A stretch of 7,207 nt of DNA. Origin: Thermoplasmata archaeon. GTDB taxonomy: Archaea > Thermoplasmatota > Thermoplasmata > SG8-5 > JAGLSY01. Positions 1 through 6,533 of this stretch are shown one piece after another. Position numbers and translations under genes: made by a program. The stretch spans positions 1 through 7,207 of the forward strand of contig JAGLSY010000093.1 of NCBI GenBank assembly GCA_023135545.1. The letters are read 5' to 3'. Under the pieces are notes generated by a model, which saw only the letters and a list, made by a program, of their open reading frames with translations, made no database searches and was not told where the DNA came from. Numbering within the stretch: the stretch's first letter is position 1; each line of letters starts with the position of its first letter.

Positions 1-2708
1 TTGAGTATGGCCGCAAGGAACTCATCCTCGTCCTGGTACATTCTCCCAAGGATCATGGCCGCGTTTCCGGGGCCGACACCCCTGGCCGCCAGGGCCAGTG
101 CCGCCCTCTTTCCATAATTGCTCATCAAACTGGCCGACTTCATCAGGTTCTTTATCTCCTTCTTCTCCAGGGCTGTCGGGTTCTTCTTCTTCAGTAGTTT
201 GAGGGTGTCCATCCGGTTCCGCCGGATGATGGCGACCATGATTCCCCCGCATTTTTCGCACGAGACCCTGTCCGGTATCGAGGAGACCGAACGAATGGAC
301 TTTCTGTTGCAGTTCATGCACACCAGCACCATCCTCTCCCGCTCCAGCCGCTTTTTAAGGGCCATGAGGATAGCGTGGGTGGGCCTTGAGGGCATCATCA
401 TGTCCATCCTCTGCTCTATTCCCTCCTTCCCGATGGGTGAGAGCAGGCTACGCTCCAGGGCAATCTCTCCTGCCTGAATCTTCCGCAGTATTTCTATCGT
501 CCTCGGGATGTCCAGGTTCTCGTAGACCGTCTTGTTAACCGCCTCCTTCATGAGCGGAGTGCCTGTGAAGGATTCCATCACCCTCTCGATGTTCAAACTT
601 CGGTAGTCCGCGTCTTTTCGTATGGCCCCGAACTTCTTGGCCACATACACGAATTTCCACCTGAGATAGGCGGTGTTCTTCAGATACATCCTCAGGATCT
701 CGCTGACGGCTGACGGCTCGATTTTCTTGAATATCTCCTCTATTTCCTCGATTTTAATGACCCTGGGCAGAAGGAACATTATCCTGTACGGGTCGGTTCT
801 CACGGCCACCGATTCTCCCAACCTGGCCATGATGAGAGCCGATATCAGCTTGCCAAAGGTTTCGTTGACCTTGGAGCCGAAGCAGGCATTTAGCACGATG
901 GTCCTATCTGACATTTCAATGGTTATCAATCTGTCACTGGGAATCGGGAATTTATCCTTCTGGCTGTTGAGGAATTTTCTTGCTTTTTTCAGGCCGTCGG
1001 CCTTGGTTGGATATCTGTCAAAATCCTCCTGCCGCCTCAACTGGCCCACTTCCTGGGCAACCGCATAAGGCACCGGAATATCCTCTCCGGACCATGACGG
1101 CACGGTTCCGATTCCCTTGGACGGCTCCACCAGGATTTCATCGTCCTCGATCGTGACGATGGTCCACGGCCTTCCTCTGACAATCAGGGACGCAGTGGGC
1201 TCGGCATATGCGACAACAAAACTCTCGTCCAGTTTTCCTATCGGCCGCCTTGTCGTGATGTCAACCACGCGGAAGGTCCTCTCGTCCGGGATCATGGATA
1301 TATTGTCGAAGAAGTGTATGCGTGAGTTCTTGGAACGGCTGAAGCCGTCCCCCTCCTTCCAGATTATTCTCAGGTCGGCCAGCTGCTCCATCACCCCAAG
1401 ATAGTCCTCGTAATCCAGGTCCCTGAACGGATAGGCCCTTTTCACAATCTTGTAGAACTGCTCGATGTTCTCATCACCGACCTGCATGGCATGGGCCACG
1501 ATCTGGTTGGCCAGAACCACCATGGGGTTGGGCCTGATATCGGTCTCCTCCAGCTCGCCGGCCAGTGCCCTTCTGGATATAACCAGTGATTCGAAAATAT
1601 CGTCCGGCGTATCGGCCACTATCATTCCCCTGGACACCTGGCCTATGCTGTGCCCCGACCGCCCTAATCTCTGAACCAGCCTGGATGCCCCCCTCGGCGA
1701 GTTATATTGGATGGTGAAATCCGCGGAGCCGACATCTATGCCTAGCTCCAGAGAGGAGGTGCATATCAGGGCATCCAGCAGTTGACTCTTGAATTCATCC
1801 TCCATCTGTATCCTTATGTCTTTTGACAGGGAGCCGTGATGAACCCCGATGGGGTGCTCTGGGTCGGATAGATGGAACCTGGCCCCGAGAATCTCGGCCG
1901 AGTCCCTTGTGTTCACGAAGAGCAAAGTTGAATTGTGCGACTTTATCAATTCGGAGCAGAATCTCAGCCTGGCCGCCACATCTTCATCCGAGTGTATCAT
2001 GTCGGCCAGCTTGTCATCACCCTTCTTGGGGTCGGGGGAAGAGACCTTGATCGTCATTTTCTTCGAACTGGCCACGTTTACGATATCCACCTCGGAGCTG
2101 CTGCCCCGGAGGAATTTCGCCACCTTTACAGGGGTTCCCACCGTCGCCGACAAACCGATTCTCTGGAAATCACGGCCGGTCAATTCTTTCAATCGCTCCA
2201 GGCCGATGGACAATTGTGCCCCTCTCTCGTCCTGGGCCAGCTCGTGGATCTCGTCCACCACGACGTGCCGCACATTCATGAGAAGGGTCTTGAGCCTGGA
2301 ACCGGTCATCATAATCTGGAATGTCTCGGGGGTGGTTATCAAAACCATGGGGGGCTTGAGGACCTGCTTTCTTCTGTCGGCCTGGGTGGTGTCGCCGTGC
2401 CTCACCCCCACGGTTATGCCCAGTCTTTCCCCGAACCAGGTCATCCTCCTCAGCATGTCGCGGTTGAGAGCCCTGAGAGGTGTGATGTAGAGGGTGTGGA
2501 ATCCCAAGGGACTGGTATTGAGGATTTCATGGAAGATTGGGAGTATGACGGCTTCAGTCTTGCCTATGCCGGTGGGTGCAACAAGGAGAACATTCTTCCT
2601 GTCCATAACCTTCGGAATAACCTGGGCCTGGGCATCTGTTGGTTTTCTGATGCCCAGCTCCTTCACTGCATCCTGGATTCTCTGGTCTAGGTTGGAGAAA
2701 GCGGTCAT
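1..2708 (-). CDS. lhr: Lhr-type superfamily 2 ATP-dependent helicase (C-terminus cut by window edge)
   Basis: The frame stays open for 902 codons from the ATG at 2708 to the left edge, so only the extreme C-terminus is missing. Visible helicase motifs: Walker A APTGIGKT (44-51), motif Ia TPLRALN (76-82), TTPE (125-128), motif II DEIH (152-155), motif III SAT (187-189), motif V with GIDVG (323-327) and motif VI QRLGRSGH (346-353). These make up two RecA domains in about residues 20-400. Lhr-specific signatures follow: the barrel segment NISMIPDE (469-476), PSWSGED (537-543), NACFGSKVNETFG (607-619) and FGAIRKDADY (693-702). A CxxC pair at C797/C800 and C817/C820 forms a likely C4 zinc site, followed by a helix-hairpin-helix-like stretch near 864-884. 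Family knowledge: archaeal Lhr proteins are 3'-5' helicases that unwind and anneal nucleic acids, linked to repair or RNA handling. The start is supported by a TATA box 23 bases upstream and no earlier in-frame start nearby. The aLhr1/aLhr2 subgroup was not resolved. Confidence 0.95.
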   Translation of the reverse strand, partial: MTAFSNLDQRIQDAVKELGIRKPTDAQAQVIPKVMDRKNVLLVAPTGIGKTEAVILPIFHEILNTSPLGFHTLYITPLRALNRDMLRRMTWFGERLGITVGVRHGDTTQADRRKQVLKPPMVLITTPETFQIMMTGSRLKTLLMNVRHVVVDEIHELAQDERGAQLSIGLERLKELTGRDFQRIGLSATVGTPVKVAKFLRGSSSEVDIVNVASSKKMTIKVSSPDPKKGDDKLADMIHSDEDVAARLRFCSELIKSHNSTLLFVNTRDSAEILGARFHLSDPEHPIGVHHGSLSKDIRIQMEDEFKSQLLDALICTSSLELGIDVGSADFTIQYNSPRGASRLVQRLGRSGHSIGQVSRGMIVADTPDDIFESLVISRRALAGELEETDIRPNPMVVLANQIVAHAMQVGDENIEQFYKIVKRAYPFRDLDYEDYLGVMEQLADLRIIWKEGDGFSRSKNSRIHFFDNISMIPDERTFRVVDITTRRPIGKLDESFVVAYAEPTASLIVRGRPWTIVTIEDDEILVEPSKGIGTVPSWSGEDIPVPYAVAQEVGQLRRQEDFDRYPTKADGLKKARKFLNSQKDKFPIPSDRLITIEMSDRTIVLNACFGSKVNETFGKLISALIMARLGESVAVRTDPYRIMFLLPRVIKIEEIEEIFKKIEPSAVSEILRMYLKNTAYLRWKFVYVAKKFGAIRKDADYRSLNIERVMESFTGTPLMKEAVNKTVYENLDIPRTIEILRKIQAGEIALERSLLSPIGKEGIEQRMDMMMPSRPTHAILMALKKRLERERMVLVCMNCNRKSIRSVSSIPDRVSCEKCGGIMVAIIRRNRMDTLKLLKKKNPTALEKKEIKNLMKSASLMSNYGKRAALALAARGVGPGNAAMILGRMYQDEDEFLAAIL

Positions 2709-2730
2709 GAGACTTACCCCTAAGGACGGG

Positions 2731-2743
2731 TATAAAATAAAAG
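2731..2743 (-). promoter_or_regulatory. Box A (TATA) promoter of the Lhr helicase gene
   Basis: Read on the minus strand, the sequence is CTTTTATTTTATA. Its 3' end lies 23 bases before the helicase ATG, so an archaeal start site about 22-26 bases downstream of the box would fall at or next to the start codon. That implies a leaderless mRNA. A weak AGGGG near 2717-2721 could be mistaken for a Shine-Dalgarno site but would lie upstream of the transcription start. The placement is inferred from sequence only. Confidence 0.6.
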
Positions 2744-2819
2744 TAATGGGAGCGGGCGAAAGTGGAATGAAAAAAGATGATAGCGGCAGCGGGATATGAA
2801 AGTAGCCAGTCGGGATAAT

Positions 2820-2843
2820 TTTTAATTCATACGATAATTAAAA
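2820..2843. repeat. 8-bp perfect inverted repeat, possible operator
   Basis: TTTTAATT (2820-2827) and AATTAAAA (2836-2843) are perfect reverse complements separated by the 8 bases CATACGAT. The half-site centres are 16 bases apart. A site of this form between two divergent promoters could bind a dimeric regulator, but AT-rich arms also arise by chance in archaeal intergenic DNA. Confidence 0.4.
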
Positions 2844-2926
2844 TCTCAAAATTGCGGAAAAATCGTACCTTTTATTTTTCTCTTATGACTATAAGGAATG
2901 TAGGATGATTAATTTTTACTGTTCAT

Positions 2927-2936
2927 AAACTATATC
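2927..2936 (+). promoter_or_regulatory. Box A (TATA) promoter of the TPR-ATPase gene
   Basis: AAACTATATC lies with its centre about 29 bases upstream of the ATG at 2961. Transcription starting about 25 bases downstream of the box would begin within a few bases of the start codon. No Shine-Dalgarno-like sequence precedes the ATG, so this mRNA is also probably leaderless or nearly so. Confidence 0.5.
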
Positions 2937-2960
2937 TATTCCCTGGCTGATGTACATACC

Positions 2961-5906
2961 ATGGGAGATGAAGTGTCGAGATACTCCGACCACGGGCTGG
3001 TCGGCCGTGAGAAGGAATTAACTATCCTTAAGCATGCTCTGGACGAGGCCTCTGCAGGCAAAGGTTCAACGGTGATGGTTTCCGGGGAAGCTGGCATAGG
3101 AAAAACAAGGCTCATTGCCGAGTTCAAGGAATATGCCGGGAAGAAGGTGAAGATATTATATGGTGCAGCGACCTCAGATTCGCTGGAGCCCTTTCTAATC
3201 TTCTCCAGAGCCTTTGAGGATAAGGTGGATAGGCCCTTGTTCCACGACCAGGAATACACATCCTTCGCCACGATATTCGCCGTCGACCGCGCCGGGCTTC
3301 TGCTGGCCCAGGCATCATCTCAGGATGATGAGCTGGATGCCGACATATTCGCTGCTATGCTCTCTGCTGTCCAGGATTTTGTCAGGGATTCATTTGACAC
3401 TGACGGGACGAGGCAAAGAGGCCTGGGAAAGCTGGAATACGGTGATATGAAGATAATGATAGAGCACGGTGAGCACATGTTCCTTACGGCAGTTCTCAGG
3501 GGTGCCGAGCACAAGGACATGAGGTCAATGCTGAAGAACACCGTGCAAAATATAGAAAGGGACCACAGCCATGCACTGAAAACCTGGAAGGGCAATGTTA
3601 GCAATATAAGGGGAGTTCAGGATGAGATATCTTCATTGGCCGGGGCGAAATTCCTTGTCCGCCGCGAATTGGAAGGCAACATGCTGGAGAACGAGAGAAT
3701 CAGGATAGCGGACCAGGCCCTCAACATCATAATGGACATGGCCAGGGACAAGCCTTTGCTGGTCTTGCTGGAGGACCTTCACTGGGCTGACGAGTCGTCT
3801 CTCTTCGTCCTGAACTATATGGCCAGGAATATCAAGAATGAAAGGGTCATGCTCCTTGGCTCGCTGAGGCCGAAGGAGAGTAATATACTCATTGACAGGC
3901 TGGATAAGATGAGAGAGGAAGAGATCATCACCGAACTGGACCTCAAGATGTTCAGTGCGGATGATGTCCGCTCTCTTGCCTATGAGATATACGGCGACAA
4001 TAATCTTCCTGAAGACTTCATAGACAGCCTGACCAGCCAGTGCAAGGGAAATCCTTTCTTCACCATTGAGCTTCTAAAACAGATGGAGGAAGAGGGAAAC
4101 ATTGGAGATAAGGATGGCAGATACGTCCTTCTGAGCAAGGATTACACCATACCGAGCTCTGTTGAGGACATAGTTTACCGCAAACTGGATAAATTGGACT
4201 CTGACGCAATGACCCTGGTGGAGTATGCTTCCTGCATAGGCCTTCAGTTTGGACGGGAGGTCGCGGGCTCTATCCAGGCTATCAAAGACATCTCACCGGC
4301 ATTGGATAGATTGACTGGCAATGGAATATTGATACTTTCCAACGGTAAAATCGAGTTCAGCCATGCGATATTTCAGGAAGTCATATACAAAAGCATAGGG
4401 GACCGATGGCATTCTCTCTACCACAAAAACCTGGGCGAATATTATGAATATGCTTTCAGAGGAAATCCGGCAGAGGTTCTCTATGAACTGGCAAGACATT
4501 TTTCCAGAAGCAAGGAGTATATCAAGGCCTTCGATTACTGCATGCGGGCCGGCGAGAAGGCCGAGTCGGAATTTGCACCGGAGCAGTCCATAGAGCTCTA
4601 CAAATGGGCACTGTCTGTCTATGATAGAATGAGGAAGCCAGATGCCAGAAATGAAAGGATAGTGCTCCTGGAGAAGATGGGCGATATCCAAACCCTTATA
4701 GGCGAATGGAGCGACGCCCTCGTCCGTTTCATCGACGGCTCGGAACTGACAGAGGAACCCGAAGTAAAAGCCAGGCTACTGAGAAAGGCTGGAGAGGTGC
4801 ATTTCAAGAAAGGCGAATACGATAAGGCACAGGAATGCTTCGAAAGAGCTCTCCATCAGGTATCTGCTTCCGAGGAGGAGCGGGAGGCTGGCAGGATACA
4901 CGGCTCCATTTCGGAGGTTTACCTGCGACTGGGTAACTTCGAGAAGGCACAGGAGCATTTCCAGCTGAATCTCAAGATCGCGGAAGAGACCAGTGAAAAA
5001 AAGGAAATGGGAGACGCCTACAATAGAATGGGCATCATATACTGGATGCTTGGCGACCTGGCTGGCTCCACTTCATGCTTCCAGAAAAGCCTGGACATGA
5101 GAAGGGAAATAGGTGACCTTATGAGCATATCCAGCTCGCTGAACAACCTCGGCAATCTGTACTATACCAGAGGGCAATGGGACGCGGCCATCAACCTTTA
5201 CAATGAGAGCCGGGAGATAAGAGAGAAGATAGGGGACATCCAGGGCATGTCGGCATCCTACAACAATTTAGGCAACCTTTACGGTGACAGGGGCAGGTTC
5301 GAGGAAGCCATAGAATACCATGAGATGAGCTTGAAAATCAAGGAGAGGATAGGCGACCCAGTCGGTGCCTCCTGGTCATATAACAATATCGGCAATATCC
5401 TGAAGAAGAGGAACCAGCCGGAAAAGGCACTGGATAATCACCTGAAAGCGCTGGAGCTGAGGGAAAACGCCAATGACAATCAAGGAGTCGTAGGAACTCT
5501 GATAGACATAGCTCTCGTATATGTAATGATGGGGCAGATTGACAAAGCCGTGGAAGCCTGCGAGCGTTCGGAATGCCTTATGGAGGGGTCTGAGGACATA
5601 TTGCACAAAGCCATGCTGTTGAGGGCCAGGGGCAACATCCAGTGCTCACTTCTCAACTGGGATCTGGCCGAGGAGAACTTCCTTGATTCCCTGAAGATAC
5701 TGGAAGAGATAGACTGCCCGTTGGATCTTGCCAAGATAAGGAGGGATTACGGACTTTTGCTGAAGGAGACAGAGAAATATGATAGAGCCATTGAGCAGTT
5801 GGAGATATCATTGGGCATATTCGAGAAGCTGGATGCGATTTACATCATAAAGGATATTGAAGCTCTTCTCGATGAACTTAAGAATATGCCAGTCAACGAT
5901 AATTAG
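2961..5906 (+). CDS. AAA/STAND-like P-loop ATPase with C-terminal TPR array
   Basis: The 981-residue protein opens with LVGREKEL (13-20), a typical lead-in of AAA_16-type ATPases, then Walker A GEAGIGKT (42-49). Walker B LLVLLED ends at residue 272 and continues as LHWAD (273-277). LGSLRP (299-304) fits sensor 1, and GNPFF (363-367) is the usual end of this NTPase core. Walker A and B are about 220 residues apart, roughly twice the usual spacing, because of an insert at about 95-215 (listed separately). From about 500 to 970 the protein is a run of TPRs; the YN(N/R)xGNxY-like repeat starts fall at 688, 728, 768 and 808, exactly 40 residues apart, as in kinesin-light-chain-type repeats. I see no signal peptide, membrane helix, helix-turn-helix or cyclase domain, so it is probably cytosolic. 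Known relatives act as signal-responsive switches; the partner and signal are unknown here. The start has a TATA box at the right distance, and the next in-frame ATG (Met39) would cut into the strand before Walker A. Confidence 0.92.
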   Translation: MGDEVSRYSDHGLVGREKELTILKHALDEASAGKGSTVMVSGEAGIGKTRLIAEFKEYAGKKVKILYGAATSDSLEPFLIFSRAFEDKVDRPLFHDQEYTSFATIFAVDRAGLLLAQASSQDDELDADIFAAMLSAVQDFVRDSFDTDGTRQRGLGKLEYGDMKIMIEHGEHMFLTAVLRGAEHKDMRSMLKNTVQNIERDHSHALKTWKGNVSNIRGVQDEISSLAGAKFLVRRELEGNMLENERIRIADQALNIIMDMARDKPLLVLLEDLHWADESSLFVLNYMARNIKNERVMLLGSLRPKESNILIDRLDKMREEEIITELDLKMFSADDVRSLAYEIYGDNNLPEDFIDSLTSQCKGNPFFTIELLKQMEEEGNIGDKDGRYVLLSKDYTIPSSVEDIVYRKLDKLDSDAMTLVEYASCIGLQFGREVAGSIQAIKDISPALDRLTGNGILILSNGKIEFSHAIFQEVIYKSIGDRWHSLYHKNLGEYYEYAFRGNPAEVLYELARHFSRSKEYIKAFDYCMRAGEKAESEFAPEQSIELYKWALSVYDRMRKPDARNERIVLLEKMGDIQTLIGEWSDALVRFIDGSELTEEPEVKARLLRKAGEVHFKKGEYDKAQECFERALHQVSASEEEREAGRIHGSISEVYLRLGNFEKAQEHFQLNLKIAEETSEKKEMGDAYNRMGIIYWMLGDLAGSTSCFQKSLDMRREIGDLMSISSSLNNLGNLYYTRGQWDAAINLYNESREIREKIGDIQGMSASYNNLGNLYGDRGRFEEAIEYHEMSLKIKERIGDPVGASWSYNNIGNILKKRNQPEKALDNHLKALELRENANDNQGVVGTLIDIALVYVMMGQIDKAVEACERSECLMEGSEDILHKAMLLRARGNIQCSLLNWDLAEENFLDSLKILEEIDCPLDLAKIRRDYGLLLKETEKYDRAIEQLEISLGIFEKLDAIYIIKDIEALLDELKNMPVNDN
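3243..3605 (+). other. Domain-sized insert in the ATPase, roadblock/longin-like by pattern
   Basis: Residues of about 95-215 lie between Walker A and Walker B. They read as strand-strand (FATIFAVDRAGLLLAQ, 102-117), helix (DADIFAAMLSAVQDFVRDSF, 126-145), three strands (about 155-181, around GDMKIMIEHGEHMFLTAVLRG) and a long helix (about 182-206). This beta-beta-alpha-beta-beta-beta-alpha order resembles a roadblock/LC7 or longin-like sensor fold. I recall similar segments with an ML-AVQDFV-DSF core in other prokaryotic signalling proteins, but I cannot name the family with certainty. The boundaries are approximate and the fold is an inference from the predicted secondary-structure pattern. 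Confidence 0.45.
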
Positions 5907-5979
5907 GATGGAAAAGCTATCCCTGATTCTGTCAGTACATTGACTATTTCTGTGGTCTGGTGTATTTCCATTCATAGAT

Positions 5980-6019
5980 AGAGCATTTACTGCAAAAAGG
6001 TGTGAACGCTCTGTCTTTT
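5980..6019 (+). terminator. Possible terminator of the TPR-ATPase gene
   Basis: AGAGC (5980-5984) can pair with GCTCT (6008-6012), extendable across one mismatch by TT/AA, and is followed by GTCTTTT. The loop is long (23 nt) and the stem short. Archaeal termination mainly needs a T-rich tract, so this is only a candidate about 75 bases past the stop codon. Confidence 0.25.
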
Positions 6020-6179
6020 AAGTCAGATATCTAATCAAACATTTAGCTTGAGGTCTGTTTTGATTCATATTGGCTTTTCTAATCGCACATAAGTGTAATT
6101 AGAAATCAATCATTTACTGTTGAAAGAATTCCAAGAATTCATCGTATTGGGGCGTGGTACATCTTTAATAAAGAAAAAT

Positions 6180-6214
6180 GGGCTTGGCCTTGTCCAGTAA
6201 TGCTGTCCAAGTCC
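6180..6214 (-). repeat. Stem-loop downstream of the tRNA
   Basis: On the minus strand GGACTTGG (6214-6207) can pair with CCAAGCCC (6187-6180), seven Watson-Crick pairs plus one G-U, around a 19-nt loop. The strand continues as ATTTTTCTTTATT, so it could be a second termination or processing structure for the tRNA transcript. The CAAGTCCGC at 6208-6216 also occurs inside the large tRNA intron at 6369-6377. Confidence 0.35.
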
Positions 6215-6222
6215 GCCTGATT

Positions 6223-6255
6223 ATTTTTCAAAATCGTTCCACATCTTTGAAAAAT
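6223..6255 (-). terminator. AT-rich 10-bp hairpin just 3' of the tRNA gene
   Basis: ATTTTTCAAA (6223-6232) and TTTGAAAAAT (6246-6255) are perfect inverted repeats around a 13-nt spacer. The nearer arm begins four bases beyond the tRNA discriminator base. The minus strand therefore runs from the acceptor stem into TCTATTTTTC, a T-run suited to archaeal termination. It could also serve as a 3' processing structure. Confidence 0.45.
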
Positions 6256-6272
6256 AGATGGGCCCGACCGGA

Positions 6273-6423
6273 TTTCCAACGAAGATGCTGGAGCCGAGAA
6301 ATCCGAAAGATTGCTTTGCATTCTTTCGGACGCTGGACTTGAAGACAGCGATGCAATATGCAACGCTTCAAGTCCGCGCCTCGGCCAGTTCTGCCAGCGA
6401 TGTTGTTATTCACTGGCCTTCGG
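6273..6423 (-). other. tRNA intron 2, T-loop position 59/60, 151 nt
   Basis: The T-arm is broken: GCCGGTTCAAA ends at 6424 and its partner TCCGGT starts at 6272. Removing 6423-6273 restores a five-pair T-stem and the loop TTCAAAT. The junction fits a relaxed BHB: outer helix is the T-stem; central helix is TTCA with TGGA (one T-G pair); bulges are AAC (6425-6423) and AAT (6274-6272); inner helix is CGAAG (6422-6418) with CTTCG (6284-6280), with one extra unpaired T on the 3' side. Cutting after the second base of each bulge gives exactly the exons needed. Introns at 59/60 are known mainly from crenarchaeal tRNAs. The interior is strongly folded, with stems 6335-6344/6366-6375 and 6302-6310/6322-6330. 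No open reading frame large enough for a homing endonuclease is present. Confidence 0.8.
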
Positions 6424-6445
6424 TTTGAACCGGCGACCATCTGGT

Positions 6446-6474
6446 ATCTCACTGCATATCCACGTGATTGCAGA
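6446..6474 (-). other. tRNA intron 1, canonical position 37/38, 29 nt
   Basis: The pre-tRNA forms a textbook BHB motif. Outer helix: TCTGG/CCAGA of the anticodon stem. Central 4-bp helix: CTCA (6480-6477) with TGAG (6451-6448). Three-base bulges: TAT (6476-6474) and ATA (6447-6445). Inner helix: CTGCA (6473-6469) with TGCAG (6456-6452), closed by a 12-nt loop. Cutting after the second base of each bulge, as archaeal tRNA splicing endonuclease does, gives the seven-base loop CTCATAA. Confidence 0.9.
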
Positions 6475-6533
6475 TATGAGCCAGACGCTCCACCAGACTA
6501 AGCTACGGGCCCTTGGTGTTCTATTCCCGTAAT

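Larger units (their letters stand above)
2709..2960. other. Divergent intergenic region between helicase and TPR-ATPase genes
   Basis: These 252 bases hold no gene that I can support. They carry outward-facing TATA elements for both flanking genes. The middle (about 2815-2945) is much more AT-rich than the coding regions. An inverted repeat at 2820-2843 lies between the two promoters, and a shorter pair TACGAT/ATCGTA sits at 2830-2835 and 2862-2867. Confidence 0.7.
5907..6258. other. Convergent intergenic region between TPR-ATPase and tRNA
   Basis: These 352 bases hold no coding region or second tRNA that I can support. They contain a small hairpin overlapping the ATPase stop codon (GGATGG 5906-5911 with CTATCC 5917-5922), a possible terminator at 5980-6019, a 9-base-period direct repeat of AAGAATTC (6124-6131 and 6133-6140), a GC-richer stem-loop at 6180-6214, and an AT-rich hairpin just beyond the tRNA 3' end. 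Both flanking genes are transcribed into this region. Confidence 0.6.
6259..6512 (-). tRNA. tRNA with anticodon CAT (elongator Met, or Ile2), two introns
   Basis: Exons are 6512-6475, 6445-6424 and 6272-6259, which join to a 74-nt tRNA. Acceptor: GGGCCCG (6512-6506) pairs fully with CGGGCCC (6266-6260), discriminator A at 6259. D-stem: GCTT with GAGC. Anticodon stem: TCTGG (6485-6481) pairs with CCAGA (6444-6440), loop CTCATAA after splicing, anticodon CAT. Variable region: TGGTC. T-stem: GCCGG (6434-6430) with CCGGT (6271-6267), one G-U pair, loop TTCAAAT after splicing. CCA is not encoded. It is not an initiator tRNA, since the three G-C pairs in the anticodon stem are absent. A CAT anticodon cannot be separated by sequence here into elongator Met and the Ile tRNA whose C34 becomes agmatidine. 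Intron 1 lies at 37/38 and intron 2 at 59/60. No promoter lies directly upstream: the 22 bases before it are not AT-rich, so transcription probably begins beyond the 5'-half copy at 6534-6645. Confidence 0.9.

Noticed and set aside
1849..2690. Long plus-strand open frames of over 200 codons opposite the helicase gene
   Set aside because: They lie antisense to an uninterrupted helicase frame with all expected motifs, and their translations show no recognisable domain. They are shadows of a GC-biased coding strand.
2709..2722. Shine-Dalgarno site for the helicase from AGGGG upstream of the ATG
   Set aside because: The TATA box position puts the transcription start at or just before the ATG, so this sequence would not be in the mRNA.
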